From Portunus trituberculatus (lineage: Eukaryota; Arthropoda; Malacostraca; Decapoda; Portunidae), in the NCBI RefSeq assembly GCF_017591435.1, contig NC_059289.1:21238806-21302805 (forward strand): 64,000 nt of DNA. Reading direction: 5' to 3'. Below the pieces are notes generated by a model. That model had not been told where the DNA came from. It was given only the letters and a program-made list of their open reading frames with translations, and made no database searches. Below are positions 22,483 to 34,794 of this stretch, piece after piece. The translations under genes were made by a program, and so were the position numbers. Positions within the stretch are counted from its first letter, which is position 1. Every line of letters starts with the position of its first letter.

Positions 22483-25337
22483 TTACCTAATTGTATTTAC
22501 CTAATTGTAACATACGGAAAAGAGCTATGCTCGTGTTGTCCCGTCTCCATATCTATTAATGTCCAGCTTTTCTTAAAATCATGAATATTCCTTGCGTTGA
22601 CCACTTCCACGTCTAAACTATTCCATGCTTCCACCCTTCTATGAGGAAGCTATATTTTTCACATCTCTCCTATAAGTGGCCATTTTAGTTTTTCCCATGC
22701 CCTCTCGACATTCTTTCATTCCACATACACAGATCTTCCCTATCCATTTTTCCATGCCAATCATCACTCTGTATATTGCTATCAGGTCTCCCCTTTCTCT
22801 TCTGTTTTCCAGGGTCGGAAGTTGCATTCTTTTCAGTCTGTCTTCATAAGTCAAATCTCTTAAGTCAGGCACCATTTTTGTTGCAGCCCTCTGTACTTTC
22901 TCTAGTTTCCTTATGTGTTTCTTTAAGTTCGGAGCCCACTGTATTGTTGCATATTCAAGCCTCGGTCTTATCATTGCAGTAATTATTTTCTTCATCATTT
23001 CTTCATCTAAATATCTGACGCCACTCTTATGTTCCTCAATAAGTTCAATACTTCTCCAATTATTTTGTTTATATGTCTCTCTGGCGATAGGTCATTGGTA
23101 ATTGTCACCCCAAGGTCTTTTTCTTCATGACTGGTTTTATGTCTTCATTTCCTATCTTGTACATACTCCTGATTCTTCTTTCACTCTTGCCAAACTCTAT
23201 TTTCTTGCATTTTGTCGTGTTGAACTCCATTTGCCATGTACAGCTCCATTTCCATATTCTGTCCAAGTCTTCCTGGAGTAGTTCGCAATCTTTGTCACAT
23301 CTCACTTTTCTTAACAATTTTGCATCGTCTGCAAATAGGCTCACATAACTGGACACCCCATCCACCATGTCATTTATGTAGACCGCGAACATTACTGGTG
23401 CCAACACTGATCCCTGTGGAACTCCACTCTCCACCAAGCCCCATTCTGATGGTCTGTCCTTAATTATTGTTCTCATTTCTCTTCCTACCAAAAGTCTTCC
23501 ATCCATTTTAGTAAACTGCCATGCACTCCTCCTACCATTTCAAGTTTCCAGATCAGTCTCCGTGTGGTACCTTATCAAAGGCCTTTTTAAATCCAGATAT
23601 ATTCCATCAGCCCAACCATCTCTTTCCTGTATTACATCTATCACCCTCGAATAGTAACATATCAGGTTTGTCGTGCATGAACGCCCTTTTCTAAAACCAA
23701 ATTGACACTCACAAAGTATGTCATTTTCTCCAAGAAGTCTGTCCATCTATTCTTCACCACCCTCTCACACATCTTAGCTACCACACTTGTAAGTGACACT
23801 GGTCTATAGTTCAATGGGTCTCTCTTGTTACCTGATTTATAGATTGGGACAATGTTAGCTCTTTTCCAGTCTTGGGGCACTACACCTTCCCTTAATGAGG
23901 CATCAATTACTTCACAAACTTTTTCTGCCAGTTGCTCCTGCATTCTCTTAAAATCCATCCTGATACCCCATCAGGTCCCACAGCTTTTCTCACTTCTAAA
24001 CTCCCCATCATATTCTTGATCTCCTCCACAGTTACTTGAAACTCCTTCATAATCCCTTTCTGTTCCATTACCAGTGGTTTGTCAAAAGCAGTCTCCTTTG
24101 TGAATACCTTCCGAAAGCATCCATTCATAGCCTCTGCCATTTCCTGGGATCTTCACTGCATACTCCATTTACTTCTAAACTTTCAATACTTTCTCTATTT
24201 TTGATGTTGTTGTTCACATGTCTGTAAAAAGCCTTGGTTGGTCTTTACATTTATCAATTATATCCTTTTCTTGTTTCTTTCTTTCTTCTCTTCTAATCAA
24301 CACATATTCATTTCTTGCTCTTTTGTAACTTTCCCACTGCTTAATCCGTCTTTTCCTTCTCCACCTCTTCCATGCATCCTCTTTTCTTGTTCTAGCCTTT
24401 TCACATCTATCGTTAAACCAGTCCTGCTTTCCAACTTCTCTATGTTGTCTTATTGGTACAAATTTTTTCTCACCTTTGTATATTTTTATAAATTCCTTCC
24501 ACTTTTCATTTGCTCCCTTAGCACTCTTGAATTTCATCCAATTTGTCTCTTGAAAGAATTTCTTTAGGTTTCCAAAATCTGTCTTGGCATAATTCCATCT
24601 TCCCACTTTATATTCTTCATTTCTTCTAGATTTCTCTTCATCTATCACCTTGAACTCCAAAACTGCATGATCACTCTTTGCTAAAGGGCACTCCACCCTC
24701 ATCTCCTCAATGACCATTGGCTCTGTACTAAAGACCAAGTCCAGTCTTGACGATGCTCCCTCTCCTCCAAACCTAGTATCTTCTTTGACCCACTGAGTTA
24801 ACACATTTTCCATTGCCAGTGTCAATAGTGTATTTCCCATGTTGTCTCTGATCCTTCCATTGACCAGTCCTCCCAACACACCTCTTTACAATTAAAATCT
24901 CCCATCATTATAGTTCGTTCACAGCCACCCAACATTTCTTCCAGACATGTTCCTGTATCACTTATCATTTCTTCATATTCCTGTACTGACCATGCATTTG
25001 TCTTAGGTGGTACGTACACCACTATGTAGTGCCTCTTTTTCCTTCATTAGTTTCTGCTCTGATCTTTAGCACTTCTGCCTTTCCCATACCTTCTTTCACT
25101 TGATCCACCTTTATATCTTTTTAACCAGCAACATCACTCCTCCTCCCATCTTACCTACTCTATTTCTTTTCCAAACATTATATTTCCTTCTCCAACCATC
25201 ATCAGGTCTTCTCCCTCTCTCAGTTTTGTTTCAGTAAGACCCACAATATCTGGGTTCTTGTCCCTCAAGTAATCGTTGAGTTCTAAAATCCCGATATCAC
25301 TCCATTTATGTTGGAATACATTACATTCCGCTCATAC
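22481..25337 (-). mobile_element. CR1-like LINE copy B, 5'-truncated, (GT)n on both sides
   Basis: This is the longest of the three copies. The minus strand encodes part of the APE endonuclease (24214-25022; IMMGDFNCKEVCWEDW intact at its GDFN, SDHAVLEFK later), and RT (23105-24140; RKAVGPDGVSGWILRECR, NYRPVSLTSVVAKMCERV, VPQGSVLAPVMFAVYIND and FADDAKLL at about 23322-23336). The RT tail with IRPRLEYATIQWAPN is at 22639-22998. At least four frameshifts interrupt it. The 3' end reads AATTAGGTAAATACACAC at the (GT)21 tract, and the 5' truncation abuts (GT)n at 25338. Related to, but distinct from, copies A and C. Confidence 0.85.
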
Positions 25338-25359
25338 GTGTGTGTGTGTGTGTGTGTGT
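25338..25359. repeat. (GT)n microsatellite between LINE B and a SINE
   Basis: A GT run of about 22 bases. The 5' end of LINE B abuts one side and the 3' end of the SINE abuts the other. Confidence 0.9.
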
Positions 25360-25636
25360 AATTCACTGTTTGATCTGCTGCAGTCTCTGACGAGACAGCC
25401 AGGCGTTACCCTATGGAGCGAGCTCAGAGCTCATTATTTCCGATCTTCGGATAGGCCTGAGACCAGGCACACACCACACACCAGGACAACAAGGTCACAA
25501 CTCCTCGATTCGTCCCATAGCTACTCACTGCTAGGTGAACAGGGCTACGTGAAAGGAGAGACACCCAAATATCTCCACCCGGCCGGGGAATCGAACCCCG
25601 GTCCTCTGGCTTGTGAAGCCAGCGCTCTAACCACTG
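25360..25636 (-). mobile_element. tRNA-derived SINE, minus strand
   Basis: The tRNA-like head lies at about 25585-25636 on the minus strand. It has the promoter box B as GGTTCGATTCC and an anticodon-arm-like CTGGCTTCACAAGCCAG, resembling tRNA-Val with anticodon CAC. The body runs left to 25360 and ends in GAATTACACACAC at the (GT)n tract. The acceptor end of the tRNA region is missing at 25636, so it is a truncated or fused SINE, not a working tRNA gene. Confidence 0.75.
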
Positions 25637-25894
25637 TAATAATAATGATAATAAACGGTTTATTAATTAGGCAATGTAAAAAAAAAAAATACACTGAAAA
25701 TGTACAGGGGGGTGGTGGGACATTACCACAATGAACTAAAAATGCTTAACTTAACTATGGATAAACTTAACCTAGAAATTCACTTATTTATTTAAAGCTC
25801 GCACAATAGTGGGCACCGCGCTGAGCCGGTACCGATCCGTGCGCGGTGCTCTCAAAGGCACTGTACTGTGCGTACGTATGTGTGTGCGTGTGTT
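25637..25894. repeat. Unclassified repeat fragment with TAA-rich start
   Basis: It begins TAATAATAATGATAATAAACGG, then an A-run (25679-25690) and a GC-rich patch GGTACCGATCCGTGCGCGG (25828-25846). The start looks like the 3' tail of a retroelement on the minus strand. No coding motif is seen and the family is not recognised. Confidence 0.35.
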
Positions 25895-26107
25895 TGTGAT
25901 ATGAAGATTCAATTACATCCTCACATAAAGAAAGGATACAAATTTATAATATATATATATATATATAGTACATGGTTTATGAAGAAACATTGCACGAATT
26001 ATAATTTTTTTAATATTCATTTTGTTGGGAATAAGGAGTGGTGAGTAACCTGACACGGTGAAATGTCCTGAGACACCTAAGCTGAGACAACTTCGCTCTC
26101 TCTCTTT
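25895..26107 (+). repeat. Microsatellite-bounded module, copy 1
   Basis: The module runs from a GT-rich start through ACATCCTCACATAAAGAAAGG, TACATGGTTTATGAAG, GGGAATAAGGAGTGGTGAG and CTGACACGGTGAAATG to GAGACA before a CT tract. It recurs at 26157-26342 and 27281-27480, and inverted at 27637-27800. No coding capacity. Confidence 0.75.
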
Positions 26108-26117
26108 CCTTGTGTGA

Positions 26118-26510
<393 letters not shown>

Positions 26511-27204
26511 ATTTACCTATTTGTATTTACTTATTTGTGTATTACAGGGCCCGAGCTAAGCTCTCTGTGTCCTGTCTCCTTGTCCATTCCTGTCATATCT
26601 CTCTTTCATCTGATTGACACACACTGCGTCAACGACATCACTGCTCAGTTTATTCCACTTATCAATGCTACGATGCAGGAAACTGTATTTTCTCACGTCA
26701 TTTAGACAGATGTCTTTTATTAGCTTTTTTCCATGTCAACTCTCTGTCCAGTATGTCAATCTTGTTCACCAATTTATACATAGTTATCATGTCTCCTCTT
26801 GTTCTTCTCTCTTCTAATGTGGTCAGCCCCAGCTTCCTCGGTCTTTCCTCATAGTCTAACTCCCTGAGTTCTGGTATCATCCTTGTTGTCAGCCTCTGTA
26901 CCCTTTCTACTTTCTTCACATTTTTCTTCATATGCAGTAACCAGACACAAGCTGCATATTCTAACTGGGGTCTTATTAAGGTACATAATATCTTCCTCAT
27001 CATTCCTTCATCTAGGTAGTGGAATGCAAGGCCAATATTTTGAAGCATGTTATATGTTTTCCCAAAAATCTTGTTAATGTGTTTCTCCGGTGACAAAGTG
27101 TTTTGCACGGTTACTCCTAAGTCTTTCTCCTCATTGGTCTCTTTAATTTTCTCATCACCCGGCCCGTAATCCCAGTTTGGTCTGTATCTACTTCCCATTT
27201 TCAT

Positions 27205-27207
<3 letters not shown>
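26511..27207 (-). mobile_element. CR1-like LINE copy C, 3' fragment, (GT)n on both sides
   Basis: Only the C-terminal part of the RT protein and the 3' UTR remain. The minus-strand frame at 26698-27204 encodes EKDLGVTVQNTLSPEKHINK, NIGLAFHYLDEGMMRKI and RPQLEYAACVW, homologous to the same region of copies A and B. The 3' end reads AATACACAC into (GT)n at 26484-26510, and the truncated end abuts (GT)n at 27208. The frame is open for 168 residues, so this copy is less damaged than A over the shared part. Confidence 0.85.
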
Positions 27208-27250
<43 letters not shown>

Positions 27251-27280
27251 TTTGTTTGAGAGAGAGAGAGAGAGAGAGAG
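27208..27280. repeat. (GT)n-(GTTT)n-(GA)n microsatellite
   Basis: A GT run to about 27247, three GTTT-like units, then a GA run to 27280 bordering module copy 3. Confidence 0.95.
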
Positions 27281-27611
<331 letters not shown>

Positions 27612-27636
27612 GATTATGTCAGAGAGAGAGAGAGAG

Positions 27637-27800
27637 AATCAGGTCACTCACCACTCCTTATTCCCAATAAAATGAATATTAAAAAATAATGATAATTGTT
27701 CAACGTTTCTTCATAAACCATGTATTGTATATACATATGTCTATTATATATTTGTATCCTTTCCTTATGTGAGGATGTAATTGAATCTTCATATCACAGA
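27637..27800 (-). repeat. Microsatellite-bounded module, copy 4 (inverted)
   Basis: This is the reverse complement of the module order: GGTCACTCACCACTCCTTAT, CTTCATAAACCATGTA, TTTCCTTATGTGAGGATGTA and GAATCTTCATATCACA. It is closest to copy 1 in its GT-side border. With copies 1-3 it makes the interior of the hAT-like element partly palindromic. Confidence 0.8.
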
Positions 27801-27809
27801 CACACGCGT

Positions 27810-27810
<1 letters not shown>

Positions 27811-27901
<91 letters not shown>
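27811..27901. repeat. (AC)n microsatellite
   Basis: An AC run of about 90 bases joins module copy 4 to the right inverted arm of the hAT-like element. Confidence 0.96.
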
Positions 27902-27902
<1 letters not shown>

Positions 27903-28335
27903 GTCGTTACGTTTCAATATCATACGATATTGTATATCGTGATGTGCCACAAGCAGCATATGTGTGTGTGTGTGTCAGAGAGAAGAGGAGGAAGGGGTGA
28001 GAGTAGATCTCATTTACTGACCTGCCAATCAGGAAAAAGTGTGGGAGGGGCTTATTTTAGGGGGTTCTGTCGTCTTACTGATAAACGAATATAGTACATC
28101 GTGTGATCCTGTATTATACGCGTTGCGTACGCGTCTCCATTCTCCCCCTTGCTGAGCTAGGCTGACAACGCTCTTTAGCAGATGCCAAGAAGGCCTCATC
28201 AGCGAGAGAAAAAAAAAAACGGAGTCAGAGTCGCAACCTTCAAATTTTTTGGAATCAGAGTCGGAGTCGGTGTCGCAACATTTAAATTTACTGGAGTCGG
28301 AGTCAGACTTTTGAAAATCCGACTCCACACCCCTG

Positions 28336-28343
28336 CCAACAAC
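28336..28343. repeat. 8-bp target-site duplication (right), CCAACAAC
   Basis: Exact copy of 19262-19269, directly outside the right end of the hAT-like element. Confidence 0.92.
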
Positions 28344-29672
28344 ACAGCCTTCAATTCCAGATTGTTAATATGATCAAACTCCTGAAATTTCCAATTACCA
28401 CCAGTTACCATTGAGCCCAATTTTGCTCCCCAGCCTGTTAGTGAAGCATCTGTTTGGAGTTCTGATTCAGGAGGAAGAGCTACTATAGATATAGTCAGAA
28501 GTAATGTTGACCCACCAACGAATTAAATCACGAGAGTGGTCATACAAGTTGATTATCGCCTTATAATCTCCTTTGCTTTTAATAAGGGCCATATTTCGAA
28601 CGATCTCGAAAAATTTGTATCTTAAGGATGCCTGAGGAACAGCAACACCTGCAAACACTGCCAGACCAATAAATGATGACAACTCATGCAAAGTATTTGT
28701 TTTCTTAGTCAATAATGAACGACCTACACAGCGAATCTGTTTAATATTGTCATCAGGTTATGTTACAGTAATAACAGAGTCCAGAATAACATCAAGAAAT
28801 TTCACTCTTTGAGTAGGTACCAGTATAGACTTCTTGATGTGAATTGTCAGTCCTAGTGAGTCAAAAAATTGCATTGCGTAATTCACATTACATAAAAGTT
28901 CCTCCTTTGATGACGCTACAAAAATGCAATCATCAATATAACAGGAAACTAATATTCCTAGTTTTTAGAGATGTGTTAGAGCCGGCATTAAAAACTTGGT
29001 AAACAATCTAGGAGCAGATGACAAGCTCTGAGGAAGGGATGTGAACTGGTAATGATAATTTTTCCATAGAAAATGCAACCACTTCTTGTGATCTGGATTA
29101 ACATAAACAGAAATAGGCATGTTTGAAATCTGTTGTCATAAAAAAGCAATTTGGTGATAACAATGGAAGAATATCTGTAATGGTCTCCATCTCAAAGTGA
29201 GCCAAAGCAATGTTCTAATTTAATTCTTTCAAATTTAATATAGCTCTAGCAGTAGCATCTTTTTGGGTTGTGGGAAAAGTCTTGTTCTGGAAAAGTACTA
29301 CTACACTCTTCTATAGCACAATTGATAAATTCCAACATAGCTAAATCTAAAGCTTGCTGGTCCTTAGAAGACAATACAAGTGGATTTGGAAATTTGGTTT
29401 GAATAGGCAACTGATCAAAAGAAATAACATTACCTACAAGTATATCATAAATTAATTTATCTCAAGTCATAGCTTTCCATTGATCTCTATATAAAAAGGT
29501 CTTTCCTCTTGAAAAATTGTCAGGGGTGTTAAGTGGTTCATACACGTGTATGTGCTCACCAGAGGAGGTATTACTGAGGGTACTTGATGTAGGTTTTCCT
29601 CCCCTGAGGCTGTTTTTGGCTTAGAAAAGGCTTTGTGTTGTACCTAGAATGGGCATATTGCTTGTCTACCTG
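28344..29672 (-). pseudogene. DIRS pol: reverse transcriptase and start of RNase H
   Basis: Reading leftwards on the minus strand, RT motifs include NPDHKKWLHFLW (near 29090), FTSLPQSLSSAPRLFTK (near 29020) and the active site CYIDDCIFVASS (YIDD at 28929-28940), then KKSILVPTQRVKFLD (near 28830). RNase H begins with LQTDASLTGWGA (near 28430-28460), containing the first catalytic Asp, and NNLELKAVLLG, where the frame meets the hAT target duplication. The protein continues in frame at 19261. A few internal stops are present, such as one between the RT boxes near 28967. The RT copies the element RNA; RNase H removes it. Confidence 0.85.
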
Positions 29673-30366
29673 TCACTTGTTGTAGTAAGGCTTATATATC
29701 CTGTGTTGTCCATGTAAGTTTGCTTTCTGTATGTTGTATGGCTTCCCCAGCTTCTTTGTCTTGTGAATCTTGTCACATTTTTTAGTGACATCAAAGGGGA
29801 AGAGTTCATTTGTCCCCACTTCACATTCCCATCTACTGAGTTTGACTAAAGCGGAGTCATTCACATGGATACAAGCGACTTCTTTCCTTATGTGATTCAG
29901 GTAATTAAATGCAGCGGCCAAAAATCTTAAGCTGTCATCTAAGCTAACCAAATAATAAGTTTGTTGGACGATTTTTCTGTTCTCCTAAGTCACTTATCAG
30001 CTTAGCAACAGGCACGATAGCTTTGGAGATGAGGCAATTTGTCTGTGTTAGCCGGGCATGTAGAAATTTCCCACCAGTATTCCTAACCTGGGAAATATCA
30101 TTATTAGTTACCGGTGCTTTCAAGTTTCCAACATTAGCTGGTAGTTTAATCTTGGCAGACATGGCTTTCACAGAGTCATCACTCGGTCTTTGTTGTAAAC
30201 TTATGTTTAAAATATTGGCCAATTTATCTGATAAGACCTCGCCTTTTTCTTTCTCCCCGTGAAAAGACCCAGCTAAGTCATTTAGTGCCTTCTGAAAATC
30301 ATCATGGTGATCAGAAGTGCCAGGTTGGGGCTGGACCTGGCTGAAGATGTCATCCAAACAATCCAA
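29673..30366 (-). pseudogene. DIRS gag-like ORF1
   Basis: The minus-strand frame starts at ATG 30366 (MDCLDDIFSQVQPQPG) and runs to about 29944. A second frame continues to 29673 (VSLDDSLRFLAAAFNYLNHI). The content is hydrophilic, with KIKLPANVGNLKAPVTNNDI near the middle, a position where DIRS gag-like proteins have a short conserved Pro-Asn motif. It lies directly upstream of the RT in the expected order. No zinc knuckle was seen. The identification rests mainly on position and weak motif resemblance; the change of frame near 29945 may be a mutation. Confidence 0.6.
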
Positions 30367-30890
30367 AGGATTGTTTCCAACGTAATCTTTTATCCAACTT
30401 GTTACTTGTTGAAGGCTCGCAAACTACCATAGCCGCGCTTGTTGACTCGTTGAGGCAGCCGGCTGTACTGTACGAGCGTGTGGCACTTAGTAGAGTCCTC
30501 TTTCTTTACTAATAATTTAGAACTATGTTCCTTGGAACCGTTCTTATCACTTCTCGCCTGATGAACGCCTTGGCGATTCGTGTTTATTATTGTCTCTCAG
30601 ACATGCCACCACCCCTGTAAAATAAATAGGAATGACGCACAAAATTAAACCGAATACACAAACAGCTTACTGTTGTGCACAAAGAATTGATGGCTTACCA
30701 GTCAATTCTAGAGAAAAACCAAAGTCCAGATATGTCCTGCACAGAAAGTAAAGAAGGGGAAAAGGCAGAGCTTCAGCCAGTGTGTTGACTGGGCAGGGTC
30801 AAGTGGTGAACTGAGCAGGGAGATAGTCAGGGAGCATCTCATTGGGTGCCTTATTATGCAGTCAAATGAATGAAGTGAAATTGGTTGTTT

Positions 30891-31676
30891 ATTTCATGTG
30901 AAAGTATTATTGAACACCACATTATTGAAAAATTTTCAAAATACTTAATATACATAAGAAAAATATTTGTTGGTTATTTTTATATAGTGATAATTAGTGA
31001 TATGTTATGCAGTCATTTGCTCCTTGCCTGTATCAAATATCATTGTACTTTAGTTATTCAGTTCCTGCCCCTTATAGAAACTGCAGTTGTTTGTGTTCAT
31101 ATAACAATTGTTACAGAATTTACCTTCAATTTCTTGCATAGGTTTTCAGACAATACATATTCTCCCAATGGTAAAGTCAATATTTTATGTGGCTGAAAGC
31201 ATTCTTAAAGATGGCCTGGCATTGTATTGTTAGTTGCAGGAGTGTCTTGTGGATGGGAGATGAACAGATGACAGTGGAATTTATTGTGGATGAAAATTTG
31301 TAACAGGACTGGAATAGAGAATTGTCGGTTTGTACAGTAATATCTTGAGATACAAGCCACAATTTGGTCCAATATTTTTTTGTGTTTTGAAATGTGAGTT
31401 GTCATTCAAGAAGCTGCCACAAGTTGGTGCATCAGTCCAGTCTCAGCTGAGCTAGTAACTACACGTTTCTGCTTATCTCATGCACTGATTGTTTTTTCCT
31501 CATTTTCACACTATTCACTGACCATATTTTTTGTTTAAAGAAAGTGGAATTTTAGTTTGTTTAAAGTTTACATGTAAATTGTGCCTGCATCCCTTCCTCC
31601 CTCCCTCTTCCTCCGGCATCCATCTCTGTTAGCCGTAAACATCTATCTCCAAGGTGATAACACTTAATAAAACATT

Positions 31677-31680
<4 letters not shown>
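30891..31680. other. Unassigned AT-rich sequence, no gene seen
   Basis: Short open frames occur but none has a recognisable domain, splice-site pattern or favourable composition. No repeat family was identified. Confidence 0.4.

Positions 31681-31682
<2 letters not shown>

Positions 31683-31726
<44 letters not shown>
31683..31726. repeat. (TA)n microsatellite left of the Penelope pair
   Basis: A TA run of about 44 bases. A similar run (33661-33713) borders the other side of the Penelope-like pair. Confidence 0.95.
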
Positions 31727-31730
<4 letters not shown>

Positions 31731-31734
31731 ATGT

Positions 31735-32800
31735 AGAACAGATTGGTGGATGGGTGGTGAAAAGAAACTCAGAAGTAGCAGGAGTACTTTATTTCCCTAA
31801 CATTTTGCCCATAGGGCTTCCTCAGAGAGAATGATACAGGCAGGCAGGCAGAGCAGTATATATACAAGACAGGTGGATCACGTCGCGGCGTGCTGGAAAA
31901 TGGAGCGTGCTGACTGGTCCTTTCCAGGCGGCCTCCCAGTCACCTCTATGGTGAGCTGCGCCACTGCGCGTGACAGGCATACAAATCTCTCTCTGTGGTT
32001 GGTAGTTTTCTCCGTTGTAATATATGCTGCCTCAACTGTTTTTCTTTCCTTCTTTTGTAGTCCTTTTCGCAGGGTCGTCACTTCTTTCCAGTCTGGCAGG
32101 TGTCCTTTGTCCCTGGCATGCACCACTAGTGAGATGGACGTTCTGTGGTGGCGCATGTCATTTTTGTGCTCGTAGATCCTTTTCTTTAATCTCCATCCTG
32201 TTTCTCCAATATATGCTGATGAGCATCCACTGCACGGTATTTTATAGATGATGCTGTTCTCGTTTCTCATCTGTTGTTGATTGTTGGCAACGATGTCTTT
32301 CATCTTTTTCCCCGCACAATGGATTATCCTTAAGCCAGTCCTCATGAGTAAACGGGCTATCGGTGCCGTTCTCTTGTTTTCTTTTCTTTTCCAAATTTCT
32401 TTCTCTCTTCTTTTTAGTTTCAGTAGCATGCCTGTTGGGTACAATAATCTTTGGAATGCTTCCATAATGTACGCGCACTCGTTGTGCAGAAATTCTTCAC
32501 TGCACACTCTGAGGGCACGTAAGAAGAAACCAATCACTGTGCTCGATTTTGTTTTCATGTCGTGCCGTGAAAAGAAATGAACAAAATCGTCTTTATTAGT
32601 TGGTTTTCTGTATACGAAGAATCTTGCTTTATAATTTTTTCAGTCAATCACTGTATCTAAAAACGGTAACACACCATTTACTTCTTCCTCCACTGTAAAT
32701 TGTACGTGTTCATTTACTTTGTTGAGCTGAATGAGCTTGTCGTTAATGTTGGTATCCGTGGGCATTATCACTAATATATCATCCACGTAACGAAACCATA
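31735..32800 (-). pseudogene. Penelope-like element, copy 1 (RT end plus GIY-YIG endonuclease)
   Basis: The minus strand encodes the end of a Penelope-type reverse transcriptase, with LWFRYVDDILV (YVDD at 32778-32789) and GVLPFLDTVID, and then a GIY-YIG endonuclease. The latter shows IIYKIPCSGCSSAYIGETGW (YIGETG near 32196-32214), the Arg and His of RLKKRIYEHK, and ends NHRE. The 226-residue frame at 31878-32558 is open through the endonuclease. One stop lies between the RT and endonuclease parts (near 32640). The upstream RT and gene start are missing. Penelope elements use this endonuclease for retrotransposition; here the copy is truncated. Confidence 0.88.
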
Positions 32801-33655
32801 GTGAGGTTTAGCCATGGGTTCCCCCGTCAGTGCAGTTATGGCTTCCCTCTACATGGAGTTACTGGAAAGTGAAAGTTTAGGGCACAGTGATTGGTTTCTT
32901 CTTACGTGCCCTCAGTGTGCAGTGAAGAATTTCTGCACGACGAGTGCGCGTACATCATGGAAGCATTCAAAAGATTAATGTACCCAACAGGCATGCTACT
33001 GAAACTAAAAAGAAGAGCGGAAGAAATTTGGAAAATAAAAGAAAAGAGAATAGCACCGATATCCCGTTTACTCACGAGGACTGGCTTAAGGATAATCCAC
33101 TGTGCGGGGAAAAAGATGAAAGACATCGTTGCCAACAATCAACAACAGACGAGAAATGAGAACAGCATCATCTATAAAATACTGTGCAGTGGATGCTCAT
33201 CAGCATATATTGGCGAAACAGGACGGGATTAAAGGGATCTCTGACACAAATGACATGCGCCACCACAGAACCTCCAACTCACTAGTGGTGCATGCCAGGG
33301 ACAAAGGACACCTGCCAGACTGGAAGGAAGTGATGACCCTGCAAAAAGGACTACAAAAGAAGAAAAGAAAAACAGTTGAGGCAGCATATATTACAATGGA
33401 GAAAACTACCAACCACAGAGAGGGATTTGTATGCCTGTCATGCACAGCGGTGCAGCTCACCATAGAGGTGACTGGGAGGCCGCTTGGAAAGGACCAGTCA
33501 GTGTGCTCCATTTCCCAGCACACTGCGACGTGATCCACCTGTCTTGTATATATACTGCTCTGCCTGCCTGCCTGTATCATTCTCTCTGAGGAAGCCCTAT
33601 GGGTGAAACGTTAGGGAAACAAAGTACTCCTGCTACTCTGAGTTTCTTTCACCAC
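32801..33655 (+). pseudogene. Penelope-like element, copy 2, inverted relative to copy 1
   Basis: The plus strand begins in the RT domain with LAMGSPVSAVMASLYMELLE (32805-32868), then jumps, with the YVDD region deleted, into the inter-domain part (SEEFLHDECAYIMEAF, near 32925-32975) and the GIY-YIG endonuclease (YIGETG near 33206-33224). A small deletion after the motif shifts the frame. Its 3' end (GAGGAAGCCCTATGGG, 33588-33603) mirrors that of copy 1 at 31805-31825. The two copies meet near 32800, head to head. They differ at scattered bases, so they are not a recent perfect palindrome. Confidence 0.85.
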
Positions 33656-33658
33656 CAT

Positions 33659-33660
<2 letters not shown>

Positions 33661-33713
<53 letters not shown>
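33661..33713. repeat. (TA)n microsatellite right of the Penelope pair
   Basis: A TA run with a few CA units at its end. Confidence 0.95.
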
Positions 33714-33724
<11 letters not shown>

Positions 33725-33729
33725 CATAC

Positions 33730-33873
33730 AGGCAACCCCTGATTAACGAAGGGTTACGTTCCTAAAAAACACTTCTTTAAGCGAAACTTTGTTAAGCGAA
33801 CCAATTATAACAGGGTTAACCCTGACTTGAACTTCCATTGAGAGTAAGCAAAGCGAGAGTGCATCCTAGTACA
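33730..33873 (-). mobile_element. Tigger terminal fragment (same family as 16584-17572)
   Basis: CAGGCAACCCCTGATTAACG opens the fragment. Through AACTTCCATTGAGAGTAAGC and GCGAGAGTGCATC it follows the reverse complement of 17425-17572. It breaks off at about 33873, where an unrelated TA-flanked end begins. Confidence 0.8.
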
Positions 33874-34050
33874 GAAGCTTCCCAACTTACGAACATAATG
33901 GGGACTGAGAGGCTGTTAGTAACTCCATTTGTTCGTATATCCAAAGTCGGGTCTTCATTGCCTTTTTTCCCATTGTTTTAAAGTTTTGTTTACATTAAGA
34001 ATACCTGTACATAAATCCCAATAAGTACGACATACCTTATACAGTACCTG
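33874..34050. mobile_element. Fragment of a second mariner/Tigger-like element
   Basis: CAGAAGCTTCCCAACTTACG follows a TA at 33869-33870 or so, the form of a mariner-type end, and ACTTACGAAC is echoed by TTCGTA at 33932. The other end was not found, so the boundary is a guess. Confidence 0.4.
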
Positions 34051-34790
34051 TAATATGTAATGCTTTTAATATTATTTGATGGTGATTCATACAACTTTAA
34101 TGTAGAAACATATAAAAAGAAAATATATTGTAGTGGTGACTGGCTGGCGAACCGATCGATAAGATGGCGTTTGGTCAGCTGGGCAGGAAAACACAACCAG
34201 GGCTGTCACACAACATGAAGCCTATCCGTTAGACCGGGGGATGACACCATACCATACTGAGAAAGATCGATAAACATGGATAGAATAACATGGCGTCGAT
34301 CAATGGGGGTTGAACAGGTGTCTAAATCTGGGATGATTAAGCGTCTGTATATTGGGGTCAAACAGCTGACATGGTTACCGCTAAGTTAGAGACTCGCATT
34401 TAGGTTACACATTTTAACGTTAGGGCTATGTCAGTTACATACATGAAAGCATTTCACATGAAATGTAAAACAGAAAACATTGCATGCTTGAAATAAAAAT
34501 GAGGGAACTCGTAAGATTTACCTTGTTCACTTGGATTTATTGGGGGAAGTGGTGGGCGAGGAAGGGGTTGACGAGATGGAGGAGGTCGTCAGCATCGCTG
34601 TCAGCGTCAGGCGTGTGGGTAGAGAATGAAGATGGCACTGGCTCAGGGGTAGATGGCACTGAATGAGGAGTGGGTGGTACTGTTGCCACTTGCCTGCAGG
34701 TGATAGGTCATGGTGTGCTGGTGCATTGTGCTGAGAAAGACCATGAGCTCACCTCAGGTGTGAGACTCAAACTGCACCCCTTGGTTGGTG
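34051..34790. other. Unassigned sequence, no gene seen
   Basis: No recognisable coding domain. A few degenerate repeats of GTAGATGGCACTG occur near 34630-34680. Confidence 0.4.
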
Positions 34791-34794
34791 ATGA

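Noticed and set aside
25585..25636. A tRNA-Val gene
   Set aside because: The tRNA-like part lacks a complete acceptor stem and is joined to a SINE body.
30885..31196. A 103-residue open frame
   Set aside because: AT-rich, hydrophobic by composition, without motif, splice or homology support.
31878..32558. A host GIY-YIG nuclease gene
   Set aside because: The upstream RT motif YVDD and the inverted second copy show it is part of a Penelope-like element.
34484..34666. Small open frame near the Tigger fragments
   Set aside because: No domain, no splice context; composition follows a local degenerate repeat.
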